From assembly GCA_009840355.1 (NCBI GenBank), contig VXNZ01000047.1, positions 1 through 53,695 of the forward strand: a stretch of DNA of 53,695 nucleotides. Direction: 5' to 3'. The position numbers were made by a program, and so were the translations under genes. This stretch comes from Chloroflexota bacterium. Lineage in GTDB: Bacteria; Chloroflexota; Dehalococcoidia; Lucifugimonadales; JADFKI01. The notes beneath the pieces were generated by a model. That model saw only the letters and a program-made list of their open reading frames with translations. It was not told the DNA's origin and did no database searches. Shown in pieces: positions 26,212-35,668 of the stretch. Positions within the stretch are counted from its first letter, which is position 1, and each line of letters opens with the position of its first letter.

Positions 26212-26447
26212 TTCCGATCTGCCTGAATTGGACTAGCAATTGGACATGGTGATAAACTTTACGGTAGCGGGCTATTCACCACTGCCTTGCCCCTATGCGT
26301 CAATGAGAGTGGACGGTGTCGGTTGTACCTTATCCCTGTGCTGGAAGGTTAGGTTAGGGCAAGGTGTCCAAGTAGCGCACGCAGCACAAGACATTCACCT
26401 TCAGAGAATTACATACATATGACAAGCAACACATTAGGAGGCTTTTC

Positions 26448-27287
26448 ATGGCGGAATACGCGCATCCTGAATCACTAGTTAGCACGGAATGGGTCGCTGA
26501 GCACGGCGGCGATGATGGCGTTCGGCTCGTTGAGGTCGATGTGGACACAAGCGCTTACGACCAAGGGCATATCGAAGGCGCAATTGGCTGGGATTGGACG
26601 GAGCAGCTGCAGGACACGCTCAGCCGCGATATTATTTCTAAGTCGGACATGGAGGAGTTGCTCGGCGGCTCCGGCATCAGCAACGCCACGACGGTCGTCC
26701 TCTACGGCGACAACAACAACTGGTTCGCGGCGTGGGCGTTCTGGCAGATGCGGCTGTATGGGCACGAAAATGTCAAGCTGATGAACGGCGGCCGCGTCAA
26801 GTGGGAATCGGAAGGTCGCCCACTCACGACCGATGTTCCCTCCCCCGAGTCGGTCAGATACATGGCGGCAGAGGCGGACAACGACATCCGAGCATTCCGC
26901 GAGGATGTGCTGAATGCCGCAAGCAGCGGCAGCGCCTACTTCGTCGATGTGCGCGCGCCGGAAGAGTTCAGCGGCGAGTTGCTCGCGCCGGCGGCACTGC
27001 CACAGGAAGGCTCACAGCGCGGCGGGCATATCCCCGGCGCGGCAAATGTGCCTTGGGCAACGGCGGTCGCTCCGGACGGCAGCTTCAAGTCTGCGGACGA
27101 GCTCATTGACATCTACGGCGGCAGCGTGGACAACTCCAAGCCCACCATCGCCTACTGCCGCATCGGCGAGCGATCTTCGCACACTTGGTTCGTGCTGACG
27201 CAGCTGCTGGGGCTGGACAATGTGTCCAACTACGACGGTTCTTGGACCGAGTACGGCAGTATCGTGCGCGCGCCAATCGAGCGATAG
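26448..27287 (+). CDS. rhodanese-type sulfurtransferase (tandem domains)
   Basis: A 279-residue thiosulfate or mercaptopyruvate sulfurtransferase with two rhodanese domains. The first (about 8-125) is the non-catalytic one. The second (about 147-277) has the active-site loop YC237RIGERSSH, matching the C-R-x-G-x-R pattern of thiosulfate sulfurtransferases. It moves sulfane sulfur from thiosulfate to a thiophile, releasing sulfite. The neighbour beyond the transposon is a sulfite-oxidase-like gene, a plausible partner. AGGAGG is six bases before the ATG. A strong intrinsic terminator follows, interrupted at its U-tract by the IS element. Confidence 0.9.
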   Translation: MAEYAHPESLVSTEWVAEHGGDDGVRLVEVDVDTSAYDQGHIEGAIGWDWTEQLQDTLSRDIISKSDMEELLGGSGISNATTVVLYGDNNNWFAAWAFWQMRLYGHENVKLMNGGRVKWESEGRPLTTDVPSPESVRYMAAEADNDIRAFREDVLNAASSGSAYFVDVRAPEEFSGELLAPAALPQEGSQRGGHIPGAANVPWATAVAPDGSFKSADELIDIYGGSVDNSKPTIAYCRIGERSSHTWFVLTQLLGLDNVSNYDGSWTEYGSIVRAPIER

Positions 27288-27296
27288 GCGATAGGT

Positions 27297-27328
27297 CGTT
27301 CAGTTCGTCAGTCGATCAGTCTGTCAGA
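27297..27328. repeat. dispersed TCAGTCNGTCAGT repeat
   Basis: GTTCAGTTCGTCAGTCGATC and AGTCTGTCAGA lie between the rhodanese stop and its terminator. Same family as at 18566 and 25920. Confidence 0.6.
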
Positions 27329-27341
27329 CTTGGGATATAGT

Positions 27342-27379
27342 GGGGCGTCCCTGTTAAGCGCCGGGACGTCCCTTTTTTT
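27342..27379 (+). terminator. intrinsic terminator of the rhodanese gene
   Basis: GGGGCGTCCC (27342-27351) pairs with GGGACGTCCC (27363-27372), with one G-U pair, followed by seven Ts. The last Ts are part of the 8-bp target duplication of the IS1595 element, so the element inserted into the U-tract. Confidence 0.85.
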
Positions 27380-27381
27380 AA
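27374..27381. repeat. target site duplication, left copy
   Basis: TTTTTTAA directly before the left inverted repeat. It is identical to 29978-29985. Eight bases is the duplication length known for IS1595-family insertions. Confidence 0.8.
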
Positions 27382-27403
27382 CCCAATGTTAAGTTATGGG
27401 CTT
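27382..27403 (+). repeat. left terminal inverted repeat of the IS element
   Basis: It starts CCCAATGTTAAG and ends TTATGGGCTT. The complement of 29956-29977 differs at only two positions. The inner end overlaps the -35 box of the transposase promoter, so transposase binding could repress its own gene. Confidence 0.85.
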
Positions 27404-27430
27404 GACTTTTCATGAGGGCTGATATACAAT
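27402..27430 (+). promoter_or_regulatory. transposase promoter
   Basis: TTGACT (27402-27407), a 17-base spacer and TACAAT (27425-27430) make a near-consensus housekeeping promoter. It lies between the left inverted repeat and the transposase ribosome site, AGGGAG. Confidence 0.7.
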
Positions 27431-27459
27431 TCTCCCATACTAAGAACAGGGAGATAGAT

Positions 27460-28341
27460 ATGAACCTCGTGCAAGTCTTTCACCGCTTTCCCACTCAAGA
27501 AGCCTGCATTGAGCACCTCGAAAAGGTACGCTGGAATGATAACCCATCCTGCCCGCTATGCCAATCCGAGAATGTGGCGCGCAAGGCTGATGGGGAGCGG
27601 ATAGGACGCTGGAATTGCCATGAGTGCAAGTCCAGTTTCAATGTCCTATCCGGCACGATATTCCAGCAGACGAGACAGCCGTTGCAGAAATGGTTTCTCG
27701 GTATATCGTTGATACTGAACGCCAAGAAAAGCCTCTCAGCGCACCAGTTGGCGCGAGACCTCGACCTAACGGTGCCCACGGCGTGGCGCATGGCTCACCA
27801 GATACGCAAGGCAATGAATGACAGCGATGCCGAGATGTTGAGCGGCATTGTGGAAGCAGACGAGGCGTATATCGGCGGGAAGCCTCGCAAGCACAATCAC
27901 CGCGACAAGAACAATCCCCCCCCCGCAAAGCGCGGTCGTGGAACTCGCAAACTCCCCATAATTGGCGCGGTTGAGCGCGGCGGTCGTGTAGTAGCCAAGC
28001 CGTCCATTAGTGTCAACATGTCGGCTCTCACCGACTTCTTGAGTCGGAATGTCGAGCCTGAAGCACTGCTAATCACAGACGAATATGGCGGCTACAATGC
28101 GATGCACAAGCGCATGCGCCACGCCACTATTGACCATTCAGTGCGCTACGCCGATGGGATTGTTCATACGAACACCATCGAAGGCTTCTGGTCAAATCTC
28201 AAGCGGGCATGGTATGGACAGCATCACCACTATTCCCGCAAGTTCGCTCCCGCCTATGTCATTGAGGCTTGCTACAAGTACAACATCCGCAAGTCCACTG
28301 ACGCCTTCGGCTCGTTCCTTCGGTCGGCGGTGCTGGCATGA
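27460..28341 (+). CDS. IS1595-family transposase
   Basis: A 293-residue ISXO2-type transposase. The N-terminal zinc ribbon is C31-C34 and C53-C56 (PSCPLC ... WNCHEC), followed by a helix-turn-helix region (LSAHQLARDLDLTVPTAWRM). The DDE/N catalytic core has the first Asp in VEADEAYIGG (about 134), the second in LITDEYGGY (about 206), and the third acidic/Asn motif in HTNTIEGFWSNLKR (about 237-240). ATG 27460 follows AGGGAG by six bases; the upstream frame opens inside the promoter and is not used. The frame is intact, so the enzyme is probably active. Its stop overlaps the passenger gene's ATG. Confidence 0.92.
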   Translation: MNLVQVFHRFPTQEACIEHLEKVRWNDNPSCPLCQSENVARKADGERIGRWNCHECKSSFNVLSGTIFQQTRQPLQKWFLGISLILNAKKSLSAHQLARDLDLTVPTAWRMAHQIRKAMNDSDAEMLSGIVEADEAYIGGKPRKHNHRDKNNPPPAKRGRGTRKLPIIGAVERGGRVVAKPSISVNMSALTDFLSRNVEPEALLITDEYGGYNAMHKRMRHATIDHSVRYADGIVHTNTIEGFWSNLKRAWYGQHHHYSRKFAPAYVIEACYKYNIRKSTDAFGSFLRSAVLA

Positions 28342-29957
28342 ACAAACTCTATTACGGCGATTGCCTCACCATCATGATGGAAATGCCCTCAGCAAGCGTT
28401 GATCTGATATACCTAGACCCGCCGTTCAACTCAAATCGTCAGTACAACGCAATCTACAAGGATGAAACAGGGCGACAGCTCCCTGACCAGATAGAGGCGT
28501 TCTGCGATATGTGGGAGCTGGACGCCGAGCGCGATCGCGCTATCCGAGCCATGCCTGTCTTGATGCGCGACGCAGGGATTGACGATGCGATAGCCGAGTT
28601 CTGGAAGCTCTGGATGCGCGCCTTGCGCGACACACAACCGCGTCTGCTTGCCTACCTGTCCTATATGGCGCAACGCCTACTGGTGATGCACAGGCTCTTG
28701 AAGCCGACAGGGAGTATCTACCTTCATTGCGACCCAACGGCAAGCCATTACATCAAGGCTCTCATGGACGCCGTATTCGGGCATGCGAACTTTCGTAATG
28801 AAATTATTTGGCGGCGTACTTCGGCTCACAACAACGCAAAAGGGTATGGGAATGTCACAGATACCATTCTCTATTATCATCGCACAGAACATGCCATATG
28901 GAATCCAATTTATGGGCAAGAGTATTCCGAAGCGCAGTTGTCGAGATATAGAGCAGACGAAAATGGACGCCTCTATCGGGGTGACGACTTAACGGCTCCT
29001 GGTTCGAGCCGTATGTTTGAATGGCGAGGGACTACTCCCCGCACGAGGGGATGGGGGCATTCAGTTGAGGCCCTCGAGCAACTTTGGGGGGAGGGACGGA
29101 TTTTACTGAAGCGCGACGGTACGCCCCGATTGGATGGGCATAAGAGGTATCTTGATGAAATGCCAGGTCCACCAGTACAAAATCTTTGGACGGATATTCC
29201 ACGCATTGGGAACACATCTGGGGAGAGGATGGGTTATGCTACCCAGAAACCCCTCGCCTTATTGGAGCGCATCATTTCCGCGTCCAGCAACCCCGGCGAT
29301 GTTGTACTTGACCCATTCTGTGGCTGCGCTACTACGCTGGAGGCAGCGCACAGCCTCGACAGAAGGTGGATAGGTATAGACATAGCGATTCACGCGGTCA
29401 AGCGCGTTGCGCGTATCAGGCTGAATGAGCGGCTGGGACTGGTGGAGGGTCAGGACTTTGAAATCGAAGGCGTGCCGCGCAATGTCGAGGGCGCGAAAGA
29501 CCTTTGGCAGAAAGACCCCTATCATTTCCAGAAATGGGCGGTGGAACAGGTGGAGGGCTTCGTGACAACTCGCCGCGCGGCGGATGGTGGAGTCGATGGG
29601 CGGCTGTACTTTGCCGTTCCCCACGCTCAGGACTTGCAAAGCATGGTGATAGAGGTCAAGGGCGGTAAGAATGTCAGCATTCGAGACCTACGCGCATTGA
29701 AAGGTGTCCTGGATTATGACGATGGGCTAATGGCGGGCTTGATTATCATGGAGCCTCTGGGCAAAATCAAGGCACGGAACTTTGAGCGATTCTCAGCAGA
29801 CGCCGGAACGCTGGATATACTGGGGATAGAGTATCCGCGCATGCAGATACTGACGGTGGAAGAGATATTCGAGGGTAAGCGATTCGCTACGCCGACAGTG
29901 GCGGGCAGGCATACGCTCGAACCGAGAATGCCGGGTATCCCCGCTGTGGGAGTTTAA
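28338..29957 (+). CDS. DNA methyltransferase fused to a PD-(D/E)XK nuclease domain, IS passenger
   Basis: A 539-residue fusion. The N-terminal two thirds are a beta-class DNA amino-methyltransferase: D27-P-P-F30 (motif IV), YATQKPLALLERII, then motif I VLDPFCGCATTL (about 322-333) and WIGIDI. After a linker, about 400-490 carries a Mrr-like nuclease signature: GGVDGRLYF (near 415), then MVIEVKGGKN (near 436), giving the D...ExK arrangement. It could therefore both modify and cut DNA. ATGA overlap couples its translation to the transposase, and its TAA overlaps the right inverted repeat. It shares family architecture with the methyltransferase at 7535. No separate specificity or restriction subunit lies in the element. 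Confidence 0.87.
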   Translation: MNKLYYGDCLTIMMEMPSASVDLIYLDPPFNSNRQYNAIYKDETGRQLPDQIEAFCDMWELDAERDRAIRAMPVLMRDAGIDDAIAEFWKLWMRALRDTQPRLLAYLSYMAQRLLVMHRLLKPTGSIYLHCDPTASHYIKALMDAVFGHANFRNEIIWRRTSAHNNAKGYGNVTDTILYYHRTEHAIWNPIYGQEYSEAQLSRYRADENGRLYRGDDLTAPGSSRMFEWRGTTPRTRGWGHSVEALEQLWGEGRILLKRDGTPRLDGHKRYLDEMPGPPVQNLWTDIPRIGNTSGERMGYATQKPLALLERIISASSNPGDVVLDPFCGCATTLEAAHSLDRRWIGIDIAIHAVKRVARIRLNERLGLVEGQDFEIEGVPRNVEGAKDLWQKDPYHFQKWAVEQVEGFVTTRRAADGGVDGRLYFAVPHAQDLQSMVIEVKGGKNVSIRDLRALKGVLDYDDGLMAGLIIMEPLGKIKARNFERFSADAGTLDILGIEYPRMQILTVEEIFEGKRFATPTVAGRHTLEPRMPGIPAVGV

Positions 29958-29977
29958 GCCCATAATTTAACATTGCG
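29956..29977 (-). repeat. right terminal inverted repeat of the IS element
   Basis: It reads AAGCCCATAATTT... and ends ATTGCG. It is the complement of the left repeat with two mismatches. It begins within the stop codon of the passenger gene. Confidence 0.85.
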
Positions 29978-29985
29978 TTTTTTAA
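29978..29985. repeat. target site duplication, right copy
   Basis: TTTTTTAA, identical to 27374-27381. It ends 14 bases before the sulfite-oxidase-like ATG, so the insertion has separated that gene from its former upstream DNA. Confidence 0.8.
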
Positions 29986-29999
29986 TGGGCGGAGAGATT

Positions 30000-31112
30000 A
30001 TGACACAGGAAGACCTACGACACCTATTTCGCGCGGTAGGCGATGGCAGCGGACTTAGCCACTCCAATACATACCACGAAGAGGAACTCGCGCTCGCGTT
30101 TCGCAATCGAGGGATGCCTCTTGAAGGACTGCGCTACGACATCACGCCCACAGGCATGCACTACCTGCTGATACATTTCGACATCCCGGCTGCGGACGCA
30201 GATTCGTGGCAACTGGACATAAGCGGGTTGGTATCGAACGCTACCAGCCTGAGCATGGCGGACATTCGGCAACGACCGCGCGTTACGATGCCTGTTACGA
30301 TGGAGTGCGCGGGCAACGGCAGAGCGCGGCTGAATCCCCGTCCCGTCAGCCAGCCATGGCTGCTTGAAGCCATCGGCACGGCGGAGTGGGCAGGCACACC
30401 GTTGCGCGGCATACTCGAAGACGCGGGCGTGGATTCGAGCGCGGTGGAGCTAGTGTTCACGGGCAGCGACGAGGGCGTGCAGGGCGGCGAGGCGCAACTC
30501 TACCAGCGCAGCCTGACCGTCAAGGAGGCGATGCGCGACGAGGTGATGCTCGCCTACGAGATGAACGGCGCGCCGCTCGAACCACAGCACGGCTACCCGC
30601 TGCGGCTGATTGTGCCGGGCTGGTACGGTATGACCAGCGTCAAGTGGCTTAACAACATCGAGGCTGTCGCGGAGCCGTTCACCGGATACCAGATGGACCA
30701 GACATACCGCTACAAAACTTCGCCCGACGACCCAGGCGAGCCGGTGAGCACGATGCGAGTGCGCGCGCTGATGATTCCGCCGGGCATACCCGACTTCATG
30801 ACACGCACGCGCCTGATGGACGCAGGCTCGGTCGCGCTGTCTGGCAAGGCGTGGGCAGGCAGGCTTGAAGTTACGCAGGTTGAAGTCAGCGTGGATGACG
30901 GCATGAGTTGGCAGCAGGCAACACTTGGCGAGCAGGTCGGGCAATTCGCGTGGCGCAACTGGTCGTTCGACTGGGACGCGAAGCCCGGAAGGCACTATCT
31001 ATCCGTGCGCGCCACCGACGAACAGGGCAATGTGCAGCCAATCGCACAGCCTTGGACGCTGCAAGGCATGGGCAACAACCTAGTACAGCGCGTAGAGGTC
31101 ATCGTTCGCTAA
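30000..31112 (+). CDS. sulfite-oxidase-like molybdopterin oxidoreductase
   Basis: A 370-residue protein of the sulfite oxidase family. The molybdenum-ligating Cys is C103 in TMECAGNGR. GYPLRLIVPGWYGMTSVKWL (near 200-220) is the cofactor/substrate motif. The C-terminal Mo-co dimerisation domain (about 240-365) ends with VRATDEQGNVQPIAQPW. No heme domain and no twin-arginine signal are seen, so this is a cytoplasmic relative whose substrate might be sulfite or another oxo compound. ATG 30000 has GGAGAG five to six bases upstream; ATG 29985 lies within the transposon's target duplication. The insertion has probably replaced its promoter. Confidence 0.85.
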   Translation: MTQEDLRHLFRAVGDGSGLSHSNTYHEEELALAFRNRGMPLEGLRYDITPTGMHYLLIHFDIPAADADSWQLDISGLVSNATSLSMADIRQRPRVTMPVTMECAGNGRARLNPRPVSQPWLLEAIGTAEWAGTPLRGILEDAGVDSSAVELVFTGSDEGVQGGEAQLYQRSLTVKEAMRDEVMLAYEMNGAPLEPQHGYPLRLIVPGWYGMTSVKWLNNIEAVAEPFTGYQMDQTYRYKTSPDDPGEPVSTMRVRALMIPPGIPDFMTRTRLMDAGSVALSGKAWAGRLEVTQVEVSVDDGMSWQQATLGEQVGQFAWRNWSFDWDAKPGRHYLSVRATDEQGNVQPIAQPWTLQGMGNNLVQRVEVIVR

Positions 31113-31178
31113 ATCTATTACCCATTCACCGCATGCCAGACACTTGTGAATCGGCACAATCGAAAACAGGAGGGCGCA

Positions 31179-31754
31179 ATGACCACGCTTTTGACCAAGC
31201 GGCGCTTCAGCGTAAAAGAGTTCATCAAGATGGTGGACGCCGGGATATTAACCAAGTATGACCGCGTGGAGCTTGTGGATGGGGAGTTTATCGAGATGGC
31301 GCCTATCGGAGACTATCATGCGGGCTGCGTGGATGAGCTTACTCACACTTTTGTCAGAACTGCGCCTGAAGGTGTGCGTGTTCGAGTGCAGGGGCCTTTA
31401 CAGGTTGATTCACTCACGGAGTTCGAGCCGGACTTGGCGGTTCTGCGTCCGCGCCACGACAACTACACAACCTCGCGCCCCACTCCGCCGGATATTTTGC
31501 TGGTCATTGAAGTCTCCGACAGCACGATCGCGTATGACAGGAATGTGAAGATTCCAAAGTACGCGCAGGCGGGCGTTCCCGAAGTGTGGCAAGTCAACCT
31601 ACAGCACGACCTCGTAGATTCCTACAGCGACCCGGACACCGACACCGGCAGATACCGCAATGTGCGCCGTTTCCTGCGCGGGCAGACAATAACACCAACT
31701 CTGCTGCCCAACGCCACGCTCAATGTTAGCGACATCCTGATGAGCCAGGTTTAG
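31179..31754 (+). CDS. Uma2-family (DUF820) putative nuclease
   Basis: A 191-residue protein of the Uma2/DUF820 family, which has a PD-(D/E)XK nuclease fold but no established substrate. The pattern is clear: RVELVDGEFIEMAPIGDYH near the N-terminus, FEPDLAVLRP (about 79-88), DILLVIEVSDSTIAYDR (about 103-119), then KIPKYAQAGVPEVWQV. These give candidate D, E and K active-site residues. ATG 31179 follows AGGAGGG; the longer frame from 31146 lacks a ribosome site. These proteins are common in multicopy in Chloroflexota and Cyanobacteria. The role in the cell is unknown. Confidence 0.85.
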   Translation: MTTLLTKRRFSVKEFIKMVDAGILTKYDRVELVDGEFIEMAPIGDYHAGCVDELTHTFVRTAPEGVRVRVQGPLQVDSLTEFEPDLAVLRPRHDNYTTSRPTPPDILLVIEVSDSTIAYDRNVKIPKYAQAGVPEVWQVNLQHDLVDSYSDPDTDTGRYRNVRRFLRGQTITPTLLPNATLNVSDILMSQV

Positions 31755-31760
31755 GAGAAG

Positions 31761-34717
<2,957 letters not shown>

Positions 34718-35653
34718 TTGAGGTATGACATTTTGCCCGAGTCGAATGAGTATAAGGATTTCATCGCACAGTATCCTCCGCTGCTGGCGATTGGAAATAC
34801 GCCGTTGGTCAAGGTCGATGCCGATTTCGACATCGGCGACGCGGAGATTTATGTGAAGTACGAGCACCTGAATCCGGGCGGTTCTATCAAGGACAGACCC
34901 GTGCTGCGTATGCTGGTCGAGGCGATTCTCGCGGGCGAGCTGACGAAGGACAAGTCCATCATCGACGCTACTTCGGGCAACGCGGGCATCGCCTACGCGA
35001 TGATTGGCGCGGTGCTGGGCTACGGCGTTACGCTGGTGATGCCGGAGAACGCGAGCGAAGAGCGCAAGAAGCGGCTCATTGCGCACGGTGCGGAGATTAT
35101 CTACACCGATCCGATGCTCGGGTACGACGAGGCGCTGTACGAGGTGAAGCGGCGCTACGAGCAGTCGCCGGAGTCGTACTATTACAGCGACCAGTACAGC
35201 AACCAGAATAACCCGCAAGCGCACTACGACACGACGGCGGAGGAGATCCTGCGACAGATGCCGGATGTTACGCATTTTGTCGGCGGTGTGGGCACGGGCG
35301 GCACGATTTCGGGCGTCGGGCGTCGGCTCAAGGAGCATAATCCGGACATCAAGGTCATCAGCATCGATCCGCCGGAATGGCCCGGCGTCGAAGGGCTGAA
35401 GCCGCTTAGCGCGGGGCACATCATCCCGGACACCTTCGATTCGTCAGTCGTGGACGAGATGCTGGTCATAGATGTGGACGCGTCGTACGCGATGTCACGG
35501 CGGCTGTCGGCTGTCGGCTTGTTCGCAGGGCAATCGTCCGGCGCGTATGTGCAAGGCGCGCACGAAATAGCGCAGCGAGAACGCGCCGGCCGCATCGTAA
35601 CCGTCTTCAACGACATAGGCGAACGCTACTTCAGCACGGGTATGTGGGGGTAA
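34718..35653 (+). CDS. cysteine synthase family PLP enzyme
   Basis: A 311-residue fold-type II PLP enzyme of the O-acetylserine sulfhydrylase / cystathionine beta-synthase group. The PLP lysine is K58 in LNPGGSIKDRP. The substrate loop TSGNAGIA (about 88-95) and the phosphate-binding GVGTGGTISG (about 188-197) are canonical. It likely makes cysteine from an activated serine and sulfide, or uses thiosulfate as CysM does. The length suits a stand-alone synthase without a CBS regulatory domain. The frame is open upstream, but TTG 34718 is chosen since CGGAGA lies at ribosome distance and the fold starts there. It converges with the ABC transporter. Confidence 0.85.
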   Translation: MRYDILPESNEYKDFIAQYPPLLAIGNTPLVKVDADFDIGDAEIYVKYEHLNPGGSIKDRPVLRMLVEAILAGELTKDKSIIDATSGNAGIAYAMIGAVLGYGVTLVMPENASEERKKRLIAHGAEIIYTDPMLGYDEALYEVKRRYEQSPESYYYSDQYSNQNNPQAHYDTTAEEILRQMPDVTHFVGGVGTGGTISGVGRRLKEHNPDIKVISIDPPEWPGVEGLKPLSAGHIIPDTFDSSVVDEMLVIDVDASYAMSRRLSAVGLFAGQSSGAYVQGAHEIAQRERAGRIVTVFNDIGERYFSTGMWG

Positions 35654-35668
35654 GAGACTAAAATGACA

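Larger units (their letters stand above)
27382..29977 (+). mobile_element. IS1595-family element with methyltransferase-nuclease passenger gene
   Basis: A complete 2596-bp element. It is bounded by 22-bp inverted repeats (20/22 matching) and an exact 8-bp duplication, TTTTTTAA. It holds an IS1595-type transposase and, overlapping it by ATGA, a DNA methyltransferase-nuclease fusion whose stop codon touches the right repeat. Passenger-carrying ('transporter') IS are known in this family. The intact ends, intact frames and exact duplication suggest recent insertion. Confidence 0.88.

Noticed and set aside
26240-26422. 60-codon frame before the rhodanese gene
   Set aside because: No ribosome site and no recognisable features; lies in a repeat-rich gap.
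28999-29010. GGTTCGAGCC resembling a tRNA T-loop
   Set aside because: It lies inside the methyltransferase-nuclease gene with no cloverleaf around it.
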